Under the pieces are notes generated by a model, which was not told the DNA's origin, did no database searches, and saw only the letters and a program-made list of their open reading frames with translations. The position numbers and the translations under genes were made by a program. From Cristatella mucedo (taxonomy: Eukaryota; Bryozoa; Phylactolaemata; Cristatellidae), in assembly GCA_009760855.2 (NCBI GenBank), contig WPIO01000210.1, forward strand, positions 250,001-314,000: a stretch of 64,000 nucleotides of DNA. Direction: 5' to 3'. Of the stretch, positions 45,285 through 54,214 are shown in pieces (the stretch's first letter is position 1; each line of letters opens with the position of its first letter).

Positions 45285-45703
45285 TGCACTGGGGCAGCTC
45301 TCAGGCTAGCCACAATATAAGCCCTTGCCTTAGTGGGCGTAACTAGGGCCCCCTAGAGCAGCCTATAGCGGGCGGACTAGCCAAGAAGATTGGGTACGGG
45401 ACACATTAGTTAACCGGGAGAGGAACGAGGCGTCAATTTGACACCGAATCCGCTCAGGTTAGAATGGAGCTTTGTTCAGACGAAGAGCGGCCATGACGTC
45501 GACCGACTACTGTGCTCCATTAGACAAAGAGCGGTCAGGATATGGACTGACTACTGTACAATTAGACAAAGCGCGATAATGATGGCAAGCTGGCGCAGGA
45601 GCTATATAATAAATTACCGGCGGAAGTGAATAGGCCGAGGATGGACACCGAGAGGTAGGGTCCGAAAAAAATAGCAGCCATGCTCAAGGTCAAGGGGCAG
45701 AGA

Positions 45704-45764
<61 letters not shown>

Positions 45765-45791
45765 AACAAACAGGGAGAGAGAGAGAGAGAG

Positions 45792-45883
<92 letters not shown>

Positions 45884-45913
45884 AGACACAGAGAGAGAGA
45901 GAGAGAGAGGGAA

Positions 45914-45972
<59 letters not shown>

Positions 45973-46483
45973 AAATGACAGAGCTTGGGGCTGCAGCTTT
46001 GGTAGTCGATGCGATACTACGCTTCGAGAGCACGAGAATCGAACCTACGGCGACAAACAGCCAAGTGCAACATGGACTGGGCGGTTGTGTTCCGTCGGCT
46101 ATTCAGCTGCTCATATCTTGAGGTGCTGTAGCGGTCCGCCTTAGGGGTCGGGAACATCACTAGCGACGCAGGCGTGTGGTAGCTTATTGTAGTCGGGCTT
46201 CGGGAGTTCTCACGAAGTAAACTCCGTCGGTCCGGAGCGCGCCGCGTAGACGCGTAGGGTAGTTGATCATACTCGGGCTTCGATAGTTTGCGAAGTTAAC
46301 TCCGTCGGTCTGGTACGCGCCGCGTAAAGCGCTTGAACCGGCGCGTCACTACTACTAACAAGTCCACAATAAACCGTCGTTTTTTGGCACCCAGTTGTGG
46401 CCGCTGGTGTGTTTACTGAGCCGAAGCGCTGCACTACACCGTCCAACGGTAGAGTAAGGGGGGCGATATTCTGCGCGGTTACA
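45285..46483 (+). mobile_element. Isolated LTR of the G1 family, opposite orientation
   Basis: Plus strand reads TGCAC to GGTTACA. It matches the reverse complement of 42291-43165: GGCTAGCCACAATATAAGCC, ACAAAGCGCGATAATGATGG, TGGTAGTCGATGCG, TAAAGCGCTTGAACCGGCGC, TTGGCACCCAGTTGTGGC. No gag, protease, primer site or purine tract flanks it. Inside are a 0.27-kb (GA)n expansion and a tandem duplication of the GAAGTTAACTCCGTCGGTC block (46215 and 46293). I could not verify a target duplication. Confidence 0.8.
45699..45969. repeat. Long (GA)n tract inside LTR
   Basis: About 270 bases of GA with a few interruptions (GATAAAACAAACAGG near 45760; GATAAGA; AAATAAGACACA near 45880; GGGAAAGGGA). It gives fake Arg-Glu or Ser-Leu frames on both strands. 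Confidence 0.97.
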
Positions 46484-47006
46484 TAGATAAGAAACCTTCG
46501 TGTGGAGTCGTATTTCTACCACGAGAGAGCTCGGTGTAGTGCGTGATAGATTCTTGCCTTCACTGCAAAAGCGGAGTCCTAGTACTCTAGTCAGTGTCGA
46601 GGCTTTGGATCGGGCTCCTCCGTCATATCTGGGTTGCTCCCCAAAGTAGAAGTAGATAGTCCAAGTGCGGGACGTATTCATCCGCAAGCCTGCTTGTGCT
46701 GTTGTGAGCCTGCGAGGAGTGTGGAAATAAAACTGAGCGAGACGCGCAGCAACATTGTGCGCTTGCGAATGGATCTCAGTTAAATCCGCCATTTGTGTGT
46801 CTGGCTTTCTAACTCACGAGCCGCGGGCTCACGACCCTCATAGTAGCAGTAAGTAGGTGAGTGCCAGAAACGCTCATTTCGTGAAGACCTGCTTAATGAG
46901 CGTAGACAGACACGCACCAAATTCACTTCGGCCGTAGGTTACACCGCTTGGTAAGCGGCAGGTTGCGACTACTCCGCCCAGCCTTAGGCGTTCTATTGTC
47001 GACGGA
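46484..47006. other. LTR-like or unrecognised stretch
   Basis: An AATAAAA signal is at about 46725 and a CATAGTAGCAGTAAG stretch at about 46838 resembles the sequence that follows the LTR of element N1 (CCGGTAGCAGGAA). This suggests another small LTR end, but no second LTR was found. Confidence 0.3.
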
Positions 47007-47080
47007 TGAGGAGGCCAAGTTTGATGACCAAAGATTTAGTCTGGAGCGTGAGCATTTATCCAGAGTTGAGACCCTGACTT
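47007..47080 (+). pseudogene. Gag-like fragment related to element N1
   Basis: Encodes DEEAKFDDQRFSLEREHLSR, then VETLT and a stop. It matches the EEAKVED and LEKEQLARIETGTK region of 30565-30640, and shows the reading frame that is broken there. Only about 25 residues are recognisable. Confidence 0.5.
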
Positions 47081-47590
47081 AAGGTAGGCAAGAAAAACAA
47101 TATTTCCACCATTCGATGTCGCAGCCAAATTTTGAAAAAGCCAGACGACCAAGCGGACGATATTTAGCAGGGGAAGTTGGTTCTCCAGCACCATTGCAAG
47201 CCTAGGAAGTGAGTCTGGGATCGCGTCCGACCCTGTGGGCACACCAAATGAACAAAAAAGGAGCAAAATAGCAGCTAAATAATAGCAACCCAATAATAAC
47301 AAGCGAGTGGCCCCAGGTGACGGCACCATGAGACATAGCGATTCCGGCCTTCAGAGAGGCAATTGTAACCCTTAGCGGGGCGATATGGGGCTTCCATGAG
47401 CTGATATTGTCCAGAGATGATGCGAAACTGGAATGTGTCGAGGGAAAAAAGGCTTGCGATAGTGACGAAGAGAAAGCGGCCGGAAAGAGACAGCCCGCGA
47501 TACGCGTCATCAGAGAGAGACTGTATCGGCAAAGCTGACCAGTGAGAGTGACGCAGTGGAGCGTGCCCGTAGGAGAGGGAGAGCGAGCAA
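47081..47590. other. Unrecognised stretch with short plus-strand frame
   Basis: 47340-47535 is open on the plus strand (contains AFREAIVTLSGAIWGFHELI and RDDAKLECVEGKKACD). It could be the continuation of the gag-like protein at 47007, but no family is recognised. Confidence 0.3.
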
Positions 47591-47599
47591 GAGAGAGAG

Positions 47600-47608
47600 A
47601 CAGAGACA

Positions 47609-47696
<88 letters not shown>
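47600..47696. repeat. (GA)n microsatellite
   Basis: About 47 GA units, with a GACAGAGACAGAGGG lead-in at 47597. Confidence 0.98.
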
Positions 47697-47699
<3 letters not shown>

Positions 47700-48106
47700 T
47701 GTAGAGCTTGCCGCTATATCAATTCAATAGAGTGGAACCCCAAATGCGACTGCGGTAGCCACCCAGCGAAGTGGAACCCCGTGGGCACCGGCGTCCCCGT
47801 CCCAGTTGACTGTCCGGAGTGATCGTAGGACCGGCGAAAGCGTGCAGAGGCTGAAGAACCACCAAAGCTCGCGCAGAGCTTGAGACCTGCAACCGCAGCT
47901 ATAAGATTGAAGCTATGCGACAGCCTCTCTCGAAAGTTGGCGGCAGCTGTAGCGGACTGCTCTCCGTAGGTTGTACTGACGTCTGCCTCCGGCAAATTAC
48001 TGCTACATGGTCTGCCATGATTAGGCCCGCCGTAATCTTTAAAGTTGACAATGCGCTGGATCTTGTAGAGCCCGAATGATGTCCTGAAGGACCGCCTGCG
48101 ACTCAT
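47697..48106. other. Unrecognised stretch
   Basis: The minus-strand frame 47714-48106 (130 residues) has no known motif and touches the LINE B tail at its start. Not called. Confidence 0.35.
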
Positions 48107-49615
48107 AATGTACTTTAATGTATCTCCGTCTGTAACTCGACAAAGTCATTGAGACCATGTGGGTGTTACGCAGGAGTGTTTTGCATAACGCGCTCAGCCT
48201 AAGCGGCTTTAGGCACGCATTCGGTAGCCAACAGACTTCGTCTTACGCAACAAAGAGAAAGTGGGGAGCATAGCAGAGTTAGGAGAGCAGTTGAGGTAGT
48301 GAGTAGCATAGAAGTAGCGGCTCAGGAACGCTGAAAAGGATGTGCCATAGTCGGCGGTAGGAGATTAGTTGTCATTGCGTAAGATTTGCGGAAACGAGTT
48401 CCACAGTCTAGGACCTGCAGACCTAAAGCTTCTTTCGCCAACGGTCTTTAAGCGGAGAAATGGGACATCTAATTCATTGTTCACACAGTACCCAAGGGCG
48501 AAAACAGTCTGAAACTGGTGCAGCAGTTCAGCTAGGTACGAAGAAGCCAAGCCGTGGTGGGCCTAGTCAGTCAGCGTAAGAACTTTGCTCTATATACGTT
48601 GCTCAACCAGCAACCATCCTAGCTCTTTTAGCCATGGAGACTCGTGCTCAAACCGCTGGGACTTGAAGACTACCCTAACAGTCATATTTAAAGTCCGCTG
48701 CAGCGGCCTAATAGCTTTCTTTGGCAGCCCAGCCATAAGGGAATTACAATAATCAAGCCGAGAAAGAACTAAAGAGCTAGTTAGATTTTTTACAAGCCAC
48801 TGTGATAAACACATCCTAATCTTGGATTGGGATCGGACGAGATGGCTCGCTGTCGAAGCAGTCTTCTGAATGAAGCCTCTAAAATTAAGGCCGCTGTCGA
48901 AAGTGCCTAAATTTCGAACACGTGGTGATGGTCGCACAATAGCATCGCCTATTAGAAGAGCAAAGCCTTTTAATCTAGCCACACGCTTAGAGTCTCCTAT
49001 GAGCAGCAGCAGTTTGGTTTTATCATCATTTAATTTCAAGAAGTTTTCCGACATCCAGGATTGAATGTCGGCAAGGCAAGCATTCAGTTTCTCAGTTGCC
49101 GCAGCAGATTCCGACGGTTTGAATGATAAATTACAACTGAGTATCGTTAGTATTGAAGTGATATCCTATTCTATGGGCTCTTATCACTTTTCCCAGAGGT
49201 TGTGTATAAATGGAGAACAGCAAGGGACCGAGTACAGACCCTTGAGGGGCACCACAGGTGACCCTTCTTGCGTGTGAGACCTAACCACCACACGACACGG
49301 ATTGAACGCGATCAGACAAGTATGATTTAAAGGACGCCAGTGCTTCGTCTGCCAAACCAATCGTTGGTCTCAATGGTTCAAGCAGAACTTCGTGATCAAT
49401 GGTGTCGAAGGCAGCAGACAGATCTAGCAGAGCTAGGGCAGTGACATTACTGTGATCGTTGCCTCATAGAAAGTTATTGTTAACGCGGAGGAGAGCAGTT
49501 TCAGTAGAGTGCTGCTTCTTAAACCCCTGATTGAAATGTTTCTGATATTCCATTATTTTAAATGTGTTCAACCAGCTGCTTAGCAACAATTTTTTCAAGA
49601 CTTGTATGCAATCTT
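48107..49615 (-). mobile_element. LINE family B (L2/CR1-like), longest copy
   Basis: Minus-strand RT region of about 1.5 kb. In protein order: KSLEKIVAKQLVEH (about 49600), ALALLDLSAAFDTIDHEVLL with the first catalytic Asp (about 49385-49445), [20 protein letters not shown] (about 49190-49250), the active-site region now HFNTNDTQL (about 49140-49165, YADD lost), FLKLNDDKTKLLLL, LVLSRLDYCNSLMAGLP and GLASSYLAELLHQFQ (48365-49054). The frame is broken in several places. The 3' UTR and tail are at the left end. The right end stops near 49615 beside SINE 2. Confidence 0.9.
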
Positions 49616-49772
49616 GATAATATTAATAATATAATTCATTTGTATAGCACCCCTAGAGACCTTAATCTCTATTCAGGCGCTTTTACATAAGCATCGGGGC
49701 TCAAGCCTGCGACCACAGATAGACCTTGGTCGTGGCGACGACCTTAACCGCTAGATTAAACCAGCACGGCAT
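49616..49772 (-). mobile_element. SINE family 2 copy
   Basis: Minus strand: tRNA-like A-box region TGGTTTAATCTAGCGGTTAA, a B-box-like CGCAGGCTTGAGCCCCG, then AAAAGCGCCTGAATAGAGAT, TAAGGTCTCTAGGGGTGC and an (AAT)/(ATT)-rich end. A short ATCTT is seen on both sides (49612-49616 and 49772-49776). The tail keeps the LINE A hairpin arms. Confidence 0.85.
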
Positions 49773-49779
49773 CTTCAAG

Positions 49780-50100
49780 TCGCAGGGTCGCCTGTAGTGT
49801 TTGCTATTCGTGGTGAGCAAGAGCCGAAAAAGCGAAGGTAGCCCGAGTACACGGCTGCCATTGCGGTTACACGGCCCAATTGCGGCTCTCAGATTATGTA
49901 ATTTATTAACTTTCTTTGTGATGAGACTTAGCTGTTATAATTAGGTAAATGCCTTACACGGGGAGGGGCCGATTGGTAGGGAATTGGTAAAGAGCAGAGT
50001 CCTGCCAGTAATGCGAGAGAGCTTAACGTAGAAACGAATAGATAAAATTCGTTTACTTAGCACATTCGGAAAACGCAATATCCATTAAAGGTTTAAATGG
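49780..50100. other. Unrecognised stretch
   Basis: No gene or repeat identified. Confidence 0.35.
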
Positions 50101-50101
50101 A

Positions 50102-50287
50102 GATTGGGTCCTCAACCTTCCTATCTCCTGACCATTTAATAGAGTTCCTCATACTGTGGCGACCCTCACTATGAAACTATTGTGCGTGAAATGTGGAAAT
50201 GCGTGTTTTCTAATGGTCTTGGGTGAACCCTGCAAAACGGCCGTTTAACCCTCAAAGAGGTCATGATCTACAGGTTGCGAAGCCCTG
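50102..50287 (-). mobile_element. Non-autonomous hAT (Charlie-like) MITE
   Basis: On the minus strand it starts CAGGGCTTCGCAACCTGTAG, with ATCATGACCTCTTTGAGGGT, GCAGGGTTCACCCAAGACCA, and ends in AGGAAGGTTGAGGACCCAAT. From memory this follows short hAT-Charlie elements of vertebrates (CAGTGGTTCTCAACCTGTGG-type end, GGTCGCCTAAGACC middle, GGAAGGTTGAGAACC end). Imperfect terminal inverted repeats (GCAACCT and AGGTTGAGGA). The 8-base duplication is not clear. Too short to encode transposase. Confidence 0.7.
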
Positions 50288-50423
50288 ATTTAGGCTATTC
50301 ACCTACGTGACTGGGGTTTGAGCCCATGGCCTCGGCCCGATCTTGATTGGTTCGAGCTGCATCAACGGAATAGTCCCCGACTTAGGGGCACTCCCCAACG
50401 CCGGATATTCAGTAAGCTCACAG

Positions 50424-50424
<1 letters not shown>

Positions 50425-50463
<39 letters not shown>

Positions 50464-50464
50464 G

Positions 50465-50494
<30 letters not shown>
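50425..50494. repeat. (AC)n microsatellite
   Basis: About 35 AC units with CG interruptions at 50459-50470. Confidence 0.97.
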
Positions 50495-50495
<1 letters not shown>

Positions 50496-50533
50496 TCTAA
50501 ACCCTCACTCTAAGTCTCTAAACTCGCACACAC

Positions 50534-50535
50534 AC

Positions 50536-50586
<51 letters not shown>

Positions 50587-50617
50587 AGCACATATACGAG
50601 CATATATATATATAATT
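50534..50617. repeat. (AT)n microsatellite cluster
   Basis: AT runs at 50534-50551, 50554-50583 and about 50603-50614. A further AT run occurs at 50690-50708. Confidence 0.95.
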
Positions 50618-50774
50618 ATGAGTTTATGGAATATTGGGCAATAGGGAATGCCCTATATTTTGCCACATATATGAATAAAAATCTTCAATATATATATATA
50701 TATATATGCACAGGTGTAAATTGTTTGCTGACACACTTTGCAGGAATAAGTAATGAGTCTTGCGTGCAATAGGT

Positions 50775-51435
50775 CGTCGGTCAGCTTGGCTCAGCGAGAC
50801 TGTCTGCCTCCTCCTCTAGAGCCGCAGTGACACTAAAGTAGGATGGAGCTAGATAATTTAGGGACCTAAAAGCCATAGAATTCAACTTAATGGTTTTTTT
50901 AATGGGGGGCTTGTACGCGAGAAGTGGTACACGGTGGCATGTGCGATGCAGACAATAGTCAAGCTCGTGTGCCACGTTTTCCTGTGTTTGTCGATTCTTT
51001 TTTGCACAAAACTGCTTGTGGTGAGCTACGGAAGTCGAGATGGAATGTAAAAAATGCACGGGAGAAACTTGGATTTGTATGCCCTGTCTCAGGCTTATCA
51101 AATTTTGCAATGAATGAACCTGAATGTACATGAAGGTACCCCAATTTGAACAAAGAACTACTGTGTTTGTTTAGTAACTAACTTCTTTGGAGAAGGAGTT
51201 TCAGATTAAAGGGTTGTGCGATAAGCGATACGAAATCGGAGCCGATTTTGAGGTCGAAGTCTTTACAAGTTCAAAGTCATACTACTTTACCCCATGTTTT
51301 TCTTCCATGACTAGTGAGTTTGTTTCGTCATCATTAAACTTGGTGAAGTTTGCTTCAATCCATAGGAAGAAGACAGCAACATAGCTATAGAATCTAAATA
51401 GCTCGACTCCGTGCGGAACAAGGAGGGATCGATAC
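50775..51435 (-). mobile_element. LINE A-related RT fragment, divergent
   Basis: Follows the reverse-complemented LINE A order (GGGACCTAAAAGCCATAGAA; TGTACGCGAGAAGTGG; GGTGAGCTACGGAAGTCGAG; TCCATGACTAGTGAGTTTGT; CATCATTAAACTTGGTGAAG; ATCCATAGGAAGAAG) but with many substitutions and no tail. It may be a separate subfamily. Confidence 0.6.
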
Positions 51436-51465
51436 TCGAGTAGAGCTGATGTCGTTTGCCCCAAT

Positions 51466-51707
51466 GGGTAATGTAATGTAATGTATCTCCGTTAGTAACT
51501 CCACAAAGTCAAAAAGACCATGTGGGTGTTACGCAGGAGAGTTTTGTATAGCGCACTCACAGCGTAAGCGGCTTTCGGTACGCATTCGGTAGCCAACAGA
51601 CTTCGTCTCACGCAACAAAGAGAAAGTGGGAAGCATAGCAGAGTTAGGAGAGCAGTTGAGGTAGTGAGTAGCATAGAAGTAGCAGTTCAGGACCGCTGAA
51701 AAAGATG
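51466..51707 (-). mobile_element. LINE family B, 3' fragment
   Basis: Left end is the pentameric tail (GTAATGTAATGTAATGTATC). The body matches 7120-7350 closely (CCATGTGGGTGTTACGCAGG; GGTAGCCAACAGACTTCGTC). It ends in AGATGTATGCTTAC, where matching stops. Confidence 0.85.
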
Positions 51708-52001
51708 TATGCTTACATTTATCTTGGCAATGTAAGGCTCGGGATATGAATTCGGTCAATTTATTCCAGTAACTAGCTCTCCGAGGGAGAACCGGAGCGG
51801 TCTAAATGCGCAGAATATGTCAATACGTTTGTTCGTTGCGTGGCGCAATAAGCAATGCTACTATTTATTTCGCAAAGAAACATCGCAAAACGTGCAACCT
51901 GGGAGCGTTCGAACAGTCGCAATTTAATGCGACATCGGCAGAAGATAAAACATGGCCCAGGAAGCGTTACTCCTTAAATTTGAAAGAGCTGCTTGCAATA
52001 T
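51708..52001. other. Unrecognised stretch between LINE B copies
   Basis: The plus-strand frame 51806-52003 (65 residues) has no known motif. Confidence 0.4.
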
Positions 52002-53240
52002 AATGATATATATCTCCGTCGGTAACTCCGCATAGCCACAAGGACCACGTGGTTGTTATGAAGGAGAGTTTTCTAGAGCCCACTCACAGCCTTAGCGGCT
52101 TTAGGGACGCAATCGGTAACTAACCGACTTCATTTCCCGCCGCAAAGAGAACGAGGGAAGCATAAAAGAGTCAGGAGAGCAGTTGAGGTAGTAGCATGGA
52201 AGTAGCAGCTCAGGACCGCAGCAAAAGATGAGCCATGATCAGCAGCTCAAGAGTAATTTTAGTTGCATAGGAATCGTGGAAGTGAGTTCCACAGTCTAGG
52301 ATCTGCAGAGCTAAATTCTCCTTCTTCAACGGTCTTGAAGCGGAGTATTGGAAAGACTACTTTGTTGTCCTGTAAGGACCTGAGGGCACGAGAATTCTGA
52401 AACTTGTGCAACAGCTCAGATAGGTATGGAAGAGCCAAGCCGTAGGGGGCCTTGTGGATCAGCGTAAGAACTTCGATTTGTATCCGTCAATCAAATGGCA
52501 ATCATTCAAGCTCTTTCAGCTAAAGACACACTTGGTCAAACCTGTACAGCTAGCATTGCAGCCGAATTCATAGCCTTTGGCGCCAGCCTAGTTGCCTTGG
52601 TTCGGTAGCCCAGCCAAAAGGAAAGAACAATAATCAAGCCAAGAAAGAACTAAGAAGCTGTTTACATTTTTTACAAGCCTCAAGACGACAGCTCCTAATC
52701 TTATATAGGGATCAGACGGAATGGCTAGCTGTAGAAGCAGTCTTTTTAATAAACTTTTAAAATTAAGACAGCTGTCAAAAAGGACGCCTAATTTTGGAGC
52801 ACGATGGCACACTCGGTAAGACGGTTGCTTTCACGACCTCGGTCCCAGGACGTGGGTTTGATCCAGTGGTGGGCGGTCCTTTATCGCTGCTGCAAGCGGT
52901 GGTGATAGCCCTAAAGGCTCTTCTGCCGCTATAAAAAGAGGCTGTTCAATCAGCTAGGGTTTAGTTTATTTAATTTGGTCGCACAATAGCATCGCCGATT
53001 AAAAAACAAAGCATTTGGTCTACCTGCATGCGTTTGGCATCCAATGAGCAGCAAATCAGTTTTATTGTCATTTAGTTCCAAGAGATTTTCCGACATCTAG
53101 GATCAAATATCGGAAGGGCAAGCATTCAGTTTTTCATTTGGCGCAGTGGATTCCGACGGTTTGAATGACAAGTACAGCTGAATATCGTCTGCACAAAAGT
53201 GATATATATTCCATGGGTCCTAATCACTTTTCAATATCGG
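52002..53240 (-). mobile_element. LINE family B, degenerate copy split by SINE 1
   Basis: Tail-proximal end at left (ATATATCTCCGTCGGTAACT), then ACCTTGTGG- and LAYLSELL-type RT C-terminal remnants, LSWLDYCSFLLAGLPN in the minus-strand frame 52588-52812, then a SINE 1 insertion (52798-52970), and the upstream RT region (TTTGGTCTACCTGCATGCGT; TTTTATTGTCATTTAGTTCC). The flanks rejoin as in the intact 48.9 kb region. Confidence 0.8.
52798..52970 (+). mobile_element. SINE family 1, best-preserved copy
   Basis: tRNA-derived pol III-type SINE. Head GAGCACGATGGCACACTCGG, A-box-like TGGCACACTCGGTA, CACGACCTCGGTCCCAGGAC, B-box GGTTTGATCC (about 52856), body GCGGTCCTTTATCGCTGCTG and GCGGTGGTGATAGCC, GGCTCTTCTGCCGC, tail AAAAGAGGCTGTTCAATCAG. 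TAATTTTGG (52789-52797) and TAATTTGG (52971-52978) are an imperfect target duplication in LINE B. Confidence 0.85.
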
Positions 53241-53794
53241 CTGAGTAAGGTGGGTTCAATTGCATCATTTCGGGTGTGGTCACGTAACCCGCTAGCCTTG
53301 CAGTGGTCAATTTGATGCCTTCGCGTCGGTCTTCATGAACGTTACCTCCTCTCTTTCTCCCTCCTTCTCGCCCACTCTCTCTTTATGTTTTATGTCTTGA
53401 TATATCTCTTTATGTATTATTACTGGTGCACCGGAGCTGCTTAGGCGACTGCTACCGCTACATCTGTATGTACGCCTGCTCGCTTTCGTTGCCTGTGTAC
53501 GATACAATACAGCCGTCGCTGTCAGTACGGACACTCACTTGTTGGGGCAACGTTAATCTTTTCCGCACTGCCTCCGATATTGCACCCGAGCCCCTACTCT
53601 TATATTTATGACTATGGACCGGTGGTATCATTGTGGCTCCCAGTCAGATACTTTGCCTCGTGCCGGTCATTGAATCTATAAGTGTACAATGCCTGGCCAT
53701 TAATTCTGAATTTACTGACGCAGGCAACACAGGATGTGCAGTATTCGTCACAGTGGCTGTGGCAAAGAAGGAAGATGACGATGCGTTACGTTAC
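53241..53794. other. Unrecognised stretch
   Basis: Pyrimidine-rich at 53343-53380. No gene recognised. Confidence 0.35.
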
Positions 53795-54128
53795 TGTGTC
53801 TCCGGCTGCAGCCGCGCTAGTGGAGTCTCATGGAGACACGAAGACACGAGCGGGTGAACGAGAGTCAATCTTTATTTCCCCAGCAGGTTCATGTATGAAC
53901 TAGGAGCTGACTCAGCACAGATAAGTGAGTGCATCTGTGGTGGGCCACTGTGGTGGGCCACTGTGGTGGGCCATTGTGGTGGGCCATTGTGGTGGGCCAC
54001 TATGGTGGGCCACTGTGGTGGGCCACATGCTTACAGCAAAGGCTGCACTGATTCAATAGCTCAACCACCGGCTGCGGGTGAGGCATACATTAGCATTAGT
54101 GGCCGAGAAGCAACAGGTGCACACAACA
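53795..54128 (-). mobile_element. 3' LTR of inverted element N2
   Basis: Minus strand TGTTGTGTGCACCTGTTGCT to GGAGACACA. It shares the start with the N1 3' LTR (TGTGCACTGCACCTG), TAATGTATGCCTCA, an AATAAAGATTGACTCTCGTT poly(A) region (about 53875) and the end with the N1 5' LTR (GGAGCCACA). A 13-base minisatellite lies within it. Confidence 0.65.
53939..54029. repeat. 13-bp minisatellite, seven units
   Basis: Unit GGTGGGCCACTGT with C/T and G/A changes at single positions; seven units. It lies inside the N2 LTR and is absent from both N1 LTRs. Confidence 0.95.
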
Positions 54129-54214
54129 TCCCATCCCATTAGAATGTAAACAAGCACATAGTCCAACAGCCTGAGAGGGGAGGGGCAGCGCTCTCGGCCC
54201 GAAACTCGTGCAGG

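Noticed and set aside
45614-46144. Long open frames on both strands (139 and 154 residues)
   Set aside because: They translate the (GA)n tract as Arg-Glu or Ser-Leu repeats; no stops are possible in that tract.
52798-52870. Possible tRNA gene
   Set aside because: The A- and B-box-like sequences continue into a shared SINE body and tail and no good cloverleaf is seen; the same head recurs in other SINE copies.
53939-54029. CRISPR-like array
   Set aside because: Units are contiguous without spacers and lie inside an LTR of an animal transposon.
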